Positions 16,184-21,432 of a DNA stretch of 35,769 nt are shown here, in pieces. Made by a program: the position numbers and the translations under genes. Position 1 is the first letter of the stretch; each line of letters opens with the position of its first letter. This DNA comes from a virus: the IMG/VR virus record IMGVR_UViG_3300037193_001157, positions 1 to 35,769 of that record, one strand, 5' to 3'. Under the pieces are notes generated by a model. It made no database searches. It was not told the origin of the DNA and was given only the letters and a program-made list of their open reading frames with translations.

Positions 16184-16226
16184 CGGATCGAGTGGCACCC
16201 GCCAACGCTGTAACGATCTTGTGTTC

Positions 16227-16255
16227 TTGTCTTTGCCTGGGCAGGCAAATTGAAT
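16227..16255 (+). promoter_or_regulatory. Palindromic operator within a candidate rightward promoter
   Basis: TTTGCCTGGGCAGGCAAA (16232-16249) has two perfect 8-base arms around GG. On the + strand it lies in the 17-base spacer between TTGTCT (16227-16232) and TTGAAT (16250-16255), which resemble -35 and -10 boxes. It is probably bound by the adjacent XRE protein. The rightward transcript would have no clear reading frame. Confidence 0.5.
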
Positions 16256-16366
16256 GATCTTGAGAGGGGTGGGCACGTGGTCGTGGCCCCCTCCATGACG
16301 GGAGCTGAGGCTGAGTCCCTCGCGCGAGGCGCTCGTCCGTCCAGATGGCGGAGCCGCAGACTCCCT

Positions 16367-16400
16367 GCCGCCCCGAGCCCTAGAGTGGGCTCGGGGCGGC
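16367..16400. terminator. Strong hairpin left of attP
   Basis: A perfect 14-bp inverted repeat (16367-16380 with 16387-16400) around the loop TAGAGT. It lies about 105 bases after the predicted start point of the rightward promoter at 16227-16255 and before the attP arms, so it would end that transcript and shield attP from it. The 16199-16676 stretch holds no convincing gene, only these sites, attP and the integrase promoter. Confidence 0.55.
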
Positions 16401-16444
16401 ACCCGTTCGGGGCATCGGTTCCTCGCCAAATTGGGTGGAGTCTG

Positions 16445-16458
16445 ACACCAAGCGCCTT
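16445..16458 (+). repeat. attP outer-left arm repeat
   Basis: ACACCAAGCGCCTT, repeated exactly at 16630-16643 in the same orientation. The two copies lie 64 and 65 bases outside the two ends of the tRNA-like core, which suggests arm-type integrase binding sites. Confidence 0.6.
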
Positions 16459-16480
16459 TCTTTAGTTTGGTTCGGAGCGA

Positions 16481-16496
16481 CCTGCGAATACGCAGG
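16481..16496. repeat. Small inverted repeat in left attP arm
   Basis: CCTGCG and CGCAGG form a perfect 6-bp stem around AATA. It lies between the outer and inner left arm repeats and may be a recombination-accessory or regulatory site. The role is unknown. Confidence 0.4.
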
Positions 16497-16499
16497 TGA

Positions 16500-16510
16500 G
16501 CACATCGCTA
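16500..16510 (+). repeat. attP inner-left arm repeat
   Basis: GCACATCGCTA, repeated exactly at 16617-16627 in the same orientation. The two copies bracket the core and lie inside the outer repeat pair. Confidence 0.5.
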
Positions 16511-16522
16511 AATCACGTACAC

Positions 16523-16564
16523 CTTCTAAGCGCTTGGCCGCAGGTTCGAGTCCTGCCGGGGGCG
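16523..16564 (+). other. attP: attP core: 3' part of a tRNA gene (probably tRNA-Arg, UCU)
   Basis: The segment copies the 3' half of a tRNA: anticodon-type loop CTTCTAA (16523-16529), T stem GCAGG (16540-16544), T loop TTCGAGT (16545-16551), T stem CCTGC (16552-16556), acceptor strand CGGGGGC (16557-16563) and discriminator G. No 5' half is present, so it is not a gene but the kind of identity block by which a tyrosine integrase targets a host tRNA and restores it. The anticodon read would be UCU (Arg). The right edge is firm; how far identity to the host gene extends leftward cannot be known from here. Confidence 0.8.
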
Positions 16565-16576
16565 CAAGTACCCTCT

Positions 16577-16608
16577 GACCAGCGGAAACGCTGGTCTTCT
16601 TCTTTTCT
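16577..16608 (+). terminator. Rho-independent terminator after the tRNA-like core
   Basis: GACCAGCG (16577-16584) and CGCTGGTC (16589-16596) form a perfect stem with a GAAA tetraloop, followed by TTCTTCTTTTCT. After integration it would terminate the restored host tRNA transcript and insulate the integrase gene from it. It is one of the few T-rich terminators in the window, as expected if captured from a tRNA locus. Confidence 0.85.
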
Positions 16609-16616
16609 GGCGCGAT

Positions 16617-16627
16617 GCACATCGCTA
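16617..16627 (+). repeat. attP inner-right arm repeat
   Basis: GCACATCGCTA, exact copy of 16500-16510, located between the terminator and the outer-right repeat. Confidence 0.5.
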
Positions 16628-16629
16628 CC

Positions 16630-16643
16630 ACACCAAGCGCCTT
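16630..16643 (+). repeat. attP outer-right arm repeat
   Basis: ACACCAAGCGCCTT, exact copy of 16445-16458. Its last bases overlap the -35 box of the candidate integrase promoter, so integrase bound here could repress its own gene. Confidence 0.6.
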
Positions 16644-16670
16644 GACTGTCCACGACAGTGGGCACACAGT
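16642..16670 (+). promoter_or_regulatory. Integrase promoter with immunity operator
   Basis: TTGACT (16642-16647) is a good -35; CACAGT (16665-16670) is a weak -10 at a 17-base spacing. TGTCCACGACAGTGGGCA (16647-16664) fills the spacer and differs at only two central bases from the operator at 18701-18718. The predicted start point is close to the ATG at 16677, so the integrase mRNA may be leaderless. No good ribosome-binding site is present. Confidence 0.55.
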
Positions 16671-16676
16671 GGAACG

Positions 16677-17651
16677 ATGGCAGATGAGCGATACAACATC
16701 GGGCCCATGGCTGCCTCCTGGCTGCGCGCCCTCAAGTCGCAGAACAAGAGCGACAACACCATCCGTATCTACGGGAATGCGGTGAACTCGTTCGGGCGGT
16801 TCCTGCTCGACCCCGAGGACGGGTACCGGCCCGCCAACGAGGACGGCGCCACCGGCCGGCCCGCGCCCGGCGACCTCGACGAGATCCACCGCGAGCACGT
16901 CGAGGCGTACGTCGCGGCGACGATCGCCCGCACCTCACCGGCGAACGCACATCAGCACTTCCGCGCGCTCAAGACGTTCTTCAACTGGTGTATGGACGAG
17001 GAGGAACTCGACCGCTCCCCCATGCGCACGATGAAGCCGCCGCAGGTGCCCGAGAAGGAGGTGCCCGTCATCGCCGAGGAGGACCTGAAGAAGCTGTTCA
17101 AGGTCTGCAAGGGCAGGGCGTACGCCGACCGTCGAGACACCGCGATCCTGACCCTGTTCCTCGACACCGGTGTGCGGCTGTCCGAGTTGACCGAGCGTCG
17201 GGTCGGCGACCTGGACCTCGACATGATGGTGCTGCGGGTGCTCGGCAAGGGCGACAAGTGGCGCAGCGTTCCGTTCGGCCGGACGTGCGCGAGCGTCCTG
17301 GACCGGTACTTGCGTGCCGCCGCGAAACACAAGGGGCGTCCACTGGAAGAGGACATGTGGCTGTGGTGGGGCGACCAAGCCGCGCACCGCGGCCACCGGC
17401 TGACCATCTGGGGCGTCGGGCAGATGCTCAAGCGGCGGTGCGCCGAGGCCGGGATCGACGAGCTGCACCCGCACCAGTTCCGCCACACCTTCGCCCACCT
17501 GTGGAAGGTGAACGGCGGGAACGAGGACGATCTGATGCGCATCACGGGCTGGCGGTCGCGGCAGATGCTGTCCCGCTATGCGGCGTCCGCCGGAGCGGAG
17601 CGTGCCCGGTCGGCGCATGCTCGGCTGTCGCCGGCTGATCGGCTCGGCTGA
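16677..17651 (+). CDS. int: Tyrosine site-specific recombinase (phage integrase)
   Basis: A protein of 324 residues, typical for the XerD-like integrases. The N-terminal SAM-like core-binding domain covers about residues 10-115. The catalytic domain shows the full set: R167 (T-G-V-R-L-S-E-L), K191 (G-K-G-D-K-W), H266 and R269 (H-Q-F-R-H-T-F), W292 (T-G-W-R) and nucleophile Y301 (L-S-R-Y). It would recombine the adjacent attP with a host tRNA gene. The gene reads away from the core, so after integration it remains next to the attachment junction. It lacks a clear ribosome-binding site, consistent with a leaderless mRNA. Confidence 0.95.
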   Translation: MADERYNIGPMAASWLRALKSQNKSDNTIRIYGNAVNSFGRFLLDPEDGYRPANEDGATGRPAPGDLDEIHREHVEAYVAATIARTSPANAHQHFRALKTFFNWCMDEEELDRSPMRTMKPPQVPEKEVPVIAEEDLKKLFKVCKGRAYADRRDTAILTLFLDTGVRLSELTERRVGDLDLDMMVLRVLGKGDKWRSVPFGRTCASVLDRYLRAAAKHKGRPLEEDMWLWWGDQAAHRGHRLTIWGVGQMLKRRCAEAGIDELHPHQFRHTFAHLWKVNGGNEDDLMRITGWRSRQMLSRYAASAGAERARSAHARLSPADRLG

Positions 17652-17660
17652 AGGCACCTG

Positions 17661-17705
17661 CGCCCCGGCTCCGGTTCGTGTCGGCGAACCGGTGTCCGGG
17701 GCGTT
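17661..17705. terminator. Terminator between integrase and the leftward small gene
   Basis: CGCCCCGG (17661-17668) pairs with CCGGGGCG (17696-17703), and inside it CCGGTTCG (17671-17678) pairs with CGAACCGG (17685-17692) around TGTCGG. The two perfect 8-bp stems with a small internal loop lie between convergent genes. Confidence 0.7.
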
Positions 17706-17726
17706 GTGGTGCGTTCTGGTGGGGGG

Positions 17727-17912
17727 TTAGTGGGCTCGACGCACCTGGAGGTTTCCCACGAGGCGCGGGATGCGCAGGCACAGGAGTGCGAGCGCGGCGG
17801 CCTCGTTCATCTGTTGGGGATCGTGAGCAAGCCGGACGTGTGACCCGAAGTCGCGGTACATCATGGGCGTACCGCGATCGAGGTCGGCTTGCTCCACTCG
17901 CACATCTGTCAC
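17727..17912 (-). CDS. Small hypothetical protein between integrase and repressor
   Basis: A leftward protein of 61 residues from the GTG at 17912 with GGGGG just upstream; an ATG at 17972 would add 20 residues without a good site. The sequence has M-Y-R-D-F-G-S-H-V-R-L-A-H-D-P-Q-Q and an Ala/Leu-rich helix, ending basic (N-L-Q-V-R-R-A-H). I do not recognise it. Its position beside the integrase makes an excisionase-like or regulatory role possible, but it lacks a visible winged-helix motif. Confidence 0.5.
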   Translation of the reverse strand: MTDVRVEQADLDRGTPMMYRDFGSHVRLAHDPQQMNEAAALALLCLRIPRLVGNLQVRRAH

Positions 17913-18072
17913 CTGACCCCCAATCCCGCACGGACGATTCCGAGCAGCAAAAATCGTACGTGCGTTCGACACGCGCGAGGCCTGATCACTGTACGACGCA
18001 TGGAGCTGGAAACCCAGGGCGCACCACTAGCAACAGTGGGTGATCCCGTCACCAGAAAGCCGCAGGCTAAAC

Positions 18073-18090
18073 ACGTTCCCCGGGGAACGT
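18073..18090. repeat. 18-base perfect palindrome downstream of the repressor
   Basis: ACGTTCCCCGGGGAACGT is fully self-complementary. It lies 20 bases after the repressor stop (reading leftward) and about 160 bases upstream of the small leftward gene at 17912. It may terminate the repressor mRNA or be a protein-binding site. The rest of 17913-18109 shows nothing else I can support. Confidence 0.4.
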
Positions 18091-18109
18091 CACCCGATCG
18101 AGTGAGCGC

Positions 18110-18490
18110 TTACTGCTCGGCTTCCCACCGCTCCGCTACAGCCTGCGCCTTGCTGGTCGAGTCGTCATCCGACTCGGCGCCGATCGTTCGGATAAGCCGG
18201 GCCGGCGCCCCCTTGGTGAGTTCGGCGGTGGTGTAGCCGATCACTTGAAGATGCGCGGCCGCCGCGACGATCTCGCGGTCGAGCCCGAGGCCGACGGCGA
18301 TCGCGCCGACGAGTTGCGGCGTGATGTCGTACCCCTGGTCACCGATGATCTTCGCAACGAGGCTCTTGCTCGGCGACCACCCGGTGTCCGGGTCCACGGC
18401 TACAGCAGCGAACTCTCTCGTGGACATGCGGCGCCCTCGGCCGACACTCGCCTTCAAGAGTTCCGTCAGCGCGTTCCGCTGCTGTGGCAT
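18110..18490 (-). CDS. Immunity repressor candidate (XRE-type)
   Basis: A leftward protein of 126 residues from the ATG at 18490; GGAGG is almost adjacent to that ATG, and the ATG at 18427 with GAGGG seven bases upstream is a plausible alternative. It contains an HTH-like region (S-K-S-L-V-A-K-I-I-G-D, then I-T-P-Q-L-V-G-A-I-A-V-G-L-G-L-D) and an acidic C terminus. Divergent to it is a Cro-like gene, and the space between holds at least three copies of one palindrome. That arrangement is the classic lysogeny switch, so this is the best candidate for the lysogeny repressor. Confidence 0.75.
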   Translation of the reverse strand: MPQQRNALTELLKASVGRGRRMSTREFAAVAVDPDTGWSPSKSLVAKIIGDQGYDITPQLVGAIAVGLGLDREIVAAAAHLQVIGYTTAELTKGAPARLIRTIGAESDDDSTSKAQAVAERWEAEQ

Positions 18491-18512
18491 CCCTCCGCCT
18501 CTCTGGGCACTT

Positions 18513-18534
18513 TGTCCACGCCCTCACACGGGCG
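18513..18534. promoter_or_regulatory. Degenerate immunity operator with widened spacing
   Basis: Half-sites TGTCCACG (18513-18520) and CACGGGCG (18527-18534) match both halves of the operator at 18587-18604 but are six bases apart instead of two. The site lies just upstream of the repressor start and could mediate autoregulation. Confidence 0.35.
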
Positions 18535-18586
18535 TCTGTATGAAATTGCAGGTGGAGCCGTACACCCTTTTCCACCTGGGTGACAT

Positions 18587-18604
18587 TGTCCACGATCACG
18601 GGCG
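18587..18604. promoter_or_regulatory. Immunity operator O1
   Basis: TGTCCACGATCACGGGCG, an imperfect copy of the operator family TGTCCACGATCGTGGGCA. It is the copy nearest to the leftward repressor gene. Confidence 0.6.
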
Positions 18605-18654
18605 GACATGGGGCAAGGCAAGGACACCCTTCCTAACTTGGCTCAACAGAGATG

Positions 18655-18672
18655 TGCCCACGATCGTGGACA
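18655..18672. promoter_or_regulatory. Immunity operator O2
   Basis: TGCCCACGATCGTGGACA, with a perfect CCACGATCGTGG centre. It overlaps the -35 box TGGACA of the candidate rightward early promoter. Confidence 0.7.
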
Positions 18673-18695
18673 TCGCACAAGCGGTGTGCTCTACT
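18667..18695 (+). promoter_or_regulatory. Candidate rightward early (lytic) promoter
   Basis: TGGACA (18667-18672), a 17-base spacer, then TCTACT (18690-18695). The predicted start point, about 18702, falls in operator O3. Operators O2 and O3 therefore cover the -35 and the start point, so bound repressor would shut off the Cro-like gene and the early operon. Confidence 0.55.
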
Positions 18696-18700
18696 GGAGC

Positions 18701-18718
18701 TGTCCACGATCGTGGGCA
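18701..18718. promoter_or_regulatory. Immunity operator O3
   Basis: TGTCCACGATCGTGGGCA, the near-exact inverse of O2 and the best consensus copy. It lies at the predicted transcription start, upstream of the GGAGG site of the gene at 18737. Confidence 0.7.
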
Positions 18719-18736
18719 GTAACGGAGGCGCAGCTC

Positions 18737-19117
18737 ATGACCCATGCCCGACTTCGTCTGACCGACAGCCACGTGCTGCGCGGACTGATGCGGTGGGCAC
18801 CGGGCGGCACCTCCCTCGACATTCGGAGCCTCGCCGATGCGGTGGGCGTATCGAAGAGCAAGATCCACGCCCTGCTGACCGGGGAGCGACCTTCAGTCAC
18901 TCCGCAGGTTGCCGACCGCATATGCGCGGTTCTCGATGTACGACGCGACGCTCTTTTTCACCCCCCACTGCCCACGCCCATGGGCGTGGGCAACTCAGAA
19001 GAAGGAGACCGACGTGAACACGAGCGAGCGAACGATGCAGCTCCGACTCGCGGCTCACATCAGCTGGGCGAAGACGACGGACCGGTCGAGCCGTACCGCC
19101 GCCGCCCGCCGCGCTAG
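18737..19117 (+). CDS. Cro-like HTH protein, first gene of the early operon
   Basis: A protein of 126 residues with GGAGG eight bases before its ATG. Residues about 25-75 form an XRE HTH: L-A-D-A-V-G-V-S-K-S-K-I-H-A-L-L-T-G-E-R, then V-A-D-R-I-C-A-V-L-D-V. After residue 76 the chain becomes polar, and its last 104 bases overlap the start of the next gene in another frame, so the functional protein may be mostly the first 80 residues. It is divergent to the repressor and under operators O2/O3, as expected for a Cro-type switch or early activator. Confidence 0.7.
   Translation: MTHARLRLTDSHVLRGLMRWAPGGTSLDIRSLADAVGVSKSKIHALLTGERPSVTPQVADRICAVLDVRRDALFHPPLPTPMGVGNSEEGDRREHERANDAAPTRGSHQLGEDDGPVEPYRRRPPR
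18969..18992. repeat. 24-base perfect palindrome with operator half-sites
   Basis: A fully symmetric 24-base sequence whose outer halves are TGCCCACG and CGTGGGCA, the same half-sites as O2 and O3, but eight bases apart instead of two. It lies inside the Cro-like gene (encoding T-P-M-G-V-G) and ends 21 bases before the next start codon. It could be a variant operator or an mRNA hairpin. Confidence 0.5.
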
Positions 19118-19337
19118 CCACCACACCCGGTTCCTCGACATGGCGCGCCAGCAAAACCCGGGCGCGACCGAGGCCGAGCTGGCCGGCATCGCGGCGTCGC
19201 TGAAGAAGGCGCATTACCAGCAGCTGGCGCTGAAGTCCGCGCAGGCCCGCCGCATCAAGCGGGAGTTGGCGCAGCAGGCCAAGGCCAGCCGCGTCAAGGC
19301 CGAGCTGGCGCAGGCCCGTTCCGCCCCCGCCGCCTGA
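19014..19337 (+). CDS. Hypothetical early protein, basic and helical
   Basis: A protein of 107 residues from a GTG with GAAGGAGA at 19001-19008. The chain is Ala/Arg/Lys/Gln-rich and almost all helical (A-R-R-I-K-R-E-L-A-Q-Q-A-K-A-S-R-V-K-A), so it may bind nucleic acid or form a coiled coil. I do not recognise a family. It overlaps the tail of the Cro-like gene by 104 bases. Its strong ribosome-binding site makes it likely to be real. Confidence 0.65.
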   Translation: MNTSERTMQLRLAAHISWAKTTDRSSRTAAARRASHHTRFLDMARQQNPGATEAELAGIAASLKKAHYQQLALKSAQARRIKRELAQQAKASRVKAELAQARSAPAA

Positions 19338-19350
19338 CCCACCCCATGAC

Positions 19351-19400
19351 GCGCCGAAGGGCCGCCCGCTTGTCCGGCTCGGCGACCCCTCGTTCGGCGC
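19351..19400 (+). terminator. Hairpin in the early operon (weak)
   Basis: GCGCCGAA (19351-19358) and TTCGGCGC (19393-19400) are perfectly complementary around a 34-base loop that can pair further. It fills most of the gap between 19337 and 19430 and may attenuate or terminate transcription. Confidence 0.35.
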
Positions 19401-19429
19401 CCCTACCAATCACAGAAAGAGAGGCCCCG

Positions 19430-19825
19430 ATGGGCACCCAGACTACCGACTCGATGACCAAGGGCATGCAGGCCCTGGTCGCGATGGAGACGAACGCGGC
19501 GCACCTCAGTGAGGTCGCGGTGCGGCTGCTCACCGAGCACGCGGCCACCCTGCCCGAGCTGCTGGCGGTCCGCGCCGAGGCGTCGCAGGAGCGCCCGCAG
19601 CTGACCTTGCAGGCGCTGACCGTGGACGACGCCCGGCTTTGGGCGGACGCGCTGGGCGTGGCCGTGTCGGTCACGGTGGAGGACGCGAACGAGGGCACGG
19701 GCACGTTGATCGAGCGGTCGGCTGTGGAGTTTCCGGTCGACGGTGTGATGGTGCGGCTCTCCTCGTGCCAGTGGCACACAGCGGAGCAGTGGGCGGACCG
19801 CATCGCCGAGGCGGTGGCCGCATGA
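19430..19825 (+). CDS. Hypothetical early protein
   Basis: A protein of 131 residues with AAAGAGAGG before its ATG. The first half is helical and Ala/Leu-rich; the second half has alternating strands (L-T-V-D-D-A-R-L-W-A-D-A-L-G-V, V-R-L-S-S-C-Q-W-H-T-A-E-Q-W-A). I do not recognise it. It overlaps the next gene by ATGA, so it belongs to the same operon. Confidence 0.6.
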   Translation: MGTQTTDSMTKGMQALVAMETNAAHLSEVAVRLLTEHAATLPELLAVRAEASQERPQLTLQALTVDDARLWADALGVAVSVTVEDANEGTGTLIERSAVEFPVDGVMVRLSSCQWHTAEQWADRIAEAVAA

Positions 19826-20517
19826 GCCGCGAGCACCTGGTGCGCACCGTCGCGAACACGATCGCCGCGGTGGGCCTGCGCTTCAACATGACGGGCAAGC
19901 AGCCGTCGGACCTGTATCACGCGATGGCCGAGCACCTCGCCGACGCGCAGCTGCTCCAGTCGCCGGAGACGGCCGCCGAGGTGGAAGCCGAGCCGCTCGC
20001 ACTTCCGTGGGCGCACGTCATGCCGGACGACGACCTGCACGGGTTTCTTGGAGACCTGCTGTCGGCGGCGATCGGCCGATGGCAGCACTCGCCGGAGGTT
20101 CCGGACCGCGAGGTCCTGGCCGCCATCGAGAGGGCGTGCGCGGCCTGGCGGACGCCGGGGCAGGGCTACCGCAGCGATGAGCCCGCCGAGCCGGAGCGGC
20201 CGGCCGACGAGGACCCGATCCGGTACACGCTCACCGAGCAGGCGCCCGTCACCATCTACCGCGCCGAGCACCCGGACTCCGGGATCACCCTCGGCCACTA
20301 CGGCACCCAGACCGCCGCCCGCGCGCACTGCGTGGCCGAGGAGCGGCGCACGTGGGCGAAGGGCGAGACCACCGTCTTCGACTGGATCGAGGACGAGGAG
20401 GACGGCGTCGCCGAGCTGGTCACCGTGGACCAGGACGGCGAGACCGAGACCATCACGGGCTACATCGTCACCGCGCTGGAGGTCCCCTCCGAGTACGACG
20501 ACGAGGAGGACGCGTGA
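19822..20517 (+). CDS. Hypothetical early protein
   Basis: A protein of 231 residues starting at the ATG of an ATGA overlap. Residues 1-110 are mostly helical (D-L-Y-H-A-M-A-E-H-L-A-D-A-Q-L-L). After an acidic linker, residues 130-231 look like a small alpha/beta domain: Y-R-A-E-H-P-D-S-G-I-T-L-G-H-Y-G-T, then T-V-F-D-W-I-E-D-E-E-D-G. The C terminus is strongly acidic. The family is not recognised. It ends in a TGATG overlap with the next gene. Confidence 0.65.
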   Translation: MSREHLVRTVANTIAAVGLRFNMTGKQPSDLYHAMAEHLADAQLLQSPETAAEVEAEPLALPWAHVMPDDDLHGFLGDLLSAAIGRWQHSPEVPDREVLAAIERACAAWRTPGQGYRSDEPAEPERPADEDPIRYTLTEQAPVTIYRAEHPDSGITLGHYGTQTAARAHCVAEERRTWAKGETTVFDWIEDEEDGVAELVTVDQDGETETITGYIVTALEVPSEYDDEEDA

Positions 20518-20765
20518 TGCCGGCCGCGACCGCCGCCGAGTGGTTGACCGCCGCGGGGATCGGCGCGACCACGCTGCCGCCGTTGTGGCTCGTCGCCCAC
20601 TTCGCCGGGCACGACCTGCCGCACGTGTCCCTCGGCCCGGCCCGGACCGCCGCCCACCGGGCGCACGACGCCGCCGAGCACGCCGCCCTTCGGGCCCGGC
20701 TTCAGCTGGCCGCGTGGCTGCTCGCGCTGTCCTGCCACTTGGAGATGAAGGAGGGCGCCCGATGA
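20517..20765 (+). CDS. Small protein with hydrophobic N-terminal segment
   Basis: A protein of 82 residues. Residues about 8-28 (W-L-T-A-A-G-I-G-A-T-T-L-P-P-L-W-L-V) could be a membrane segment or signal anchor; the rest is an Ala/His/Arg-rich helix. It is translationally coupled on both sides (TGATG before, ATGA after). The function is unknown. Confidence 0.55.
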   Translation: MPAATAAEWLTAAGIGATTLPPLWLVAHFAGHDLPHVSLGPARTAAHRAHDAAEHAALRARLQLAAWLLALSCHLEMKEGAR

Positions 20766-20950
20766 TCCCCCGTCCCCTCGGCTGTGACGGCGACGAGTGC
20801 GACTACGAGGGCGCCGTGTGGTTCCACGTGGACTGCGAGTTGGCCCCGGGCCGTGGCGCTTCGCAGATCAAGCACCCGTCGATGCGTCCGACCCGCGCGC
20901 ACTTCGCGGCCAACCCGATGCCCACGCAGCAGGACCGGAGGGCCTCGTGA
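20762..20950 (+). CDS. Small hypothetical protein
   Basis: A protein of 62 residues. The start has C-D-G-D-E-C-D-Y-E-G-A-V-W-F-H-V-D-C, with three Cys and a His that could bind a metal. The C terminus is basic and Pro-rich. It lies in a chain of overlapping genes (ATGA before, GTGA after). The function is unknown. Confidence 0.5.
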   Translation: MIPRPLGCDGDECDYEGAVWFHVDCELAPGRGASQIKHPSMRPTRAHFAANPMPTQQDRRAS

Positions 20951-21432
20951 ACGCCCGCAAGCTTCTCACCCTCATGGTCCGAACGGACCGCGGCAGCATG
21001 ACCGTTTGGTCGCCGTCCGAGGTGAGTGACGCCCTCGACGCCTTCCACGCCGAGGTGACCGCCGAGCGCGACGCCATGACCGTGGCGTGGCTGGTGAAGA
21101 AGGCCCGCGAGTTCCGGGCCATGGGCGGCCGGATGCGCGCCGCGCAGGCCGACGCCGTCGCCGCGATGGCCTCGAAGATCGAGCGCGGCGCCGTCCGCCC
21201 GAACAACCTGCGGACGCTCCCCGCCGACTTCTTCGAGCCCGGCCACACCTACCGCGCCCACTTCTACGGGGGCCCGCTCACCGTCGACTACGTCGGCACG
21301 CACCCCGCCACCGGCGAGCGCTACGCCCACGGCTGGGTGCACTACGAGGACAACGACTCGTGGGCGCCGAACGTGGTCAGCGGCGGCCTGTTCGAGCACT
21401 TCACCGACATCACCGAACGAGGTGACGCCTGA
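20947..21432 (+). CDS. Hypothetical early protein
   Basis: A protein of 161 residues from the GTG of a GTGA overlap. Residues 1-90 are helical and charged (A-F-H-A-E-V-T-A-E-R-D-A, V-K-K-A-R-E-F-R-A-M-G-G-R-M-R); residues 95-161 look like a compact beta domain (H-T-Y-R-A-H-F-Y-G-G-P-L-T-V-D-Y-V-G-T, G-W-V-H-Y-E-D-N-D). It stands just before the exonuclease gene and shares a TGATG overlap with it. I do not recognise the family. Confidence 0.6.
   Translation: MNARKLLTLMVRTDRGSMTVWSPSEVSDALDAFHAEVTAERDAMTVAWLVKKAREFRAMGGRMRAAQADAVAAMASKIERGAVRPNNLRTLPADFFEPGHTYRAHFYGGPLTVDYVGTHPATGERYAHGWVHYEDNDSWAPNVVSGGLFEHFTDITERGDA

Noticed and set aside
16250-16465. Rightward frame of 71 codons left of attP
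   Set aside because: It has no ribosome-binding site and a random composition, and it spans the strong hairpin at 16367-16400; treated as non-coding.
16523-16564. A functional tRNA-Arg gene
   Set aside because: Only the 3' half is present; the acceptor 5' strand and D arm are missing, so this is an attachment core.
17678-18043. Rightward frame of 121 codons after the integrase
   Set aside because: It starts inside the integrase terminator and is antisense to the small leftward gene; composition is typical of a shadow frame.
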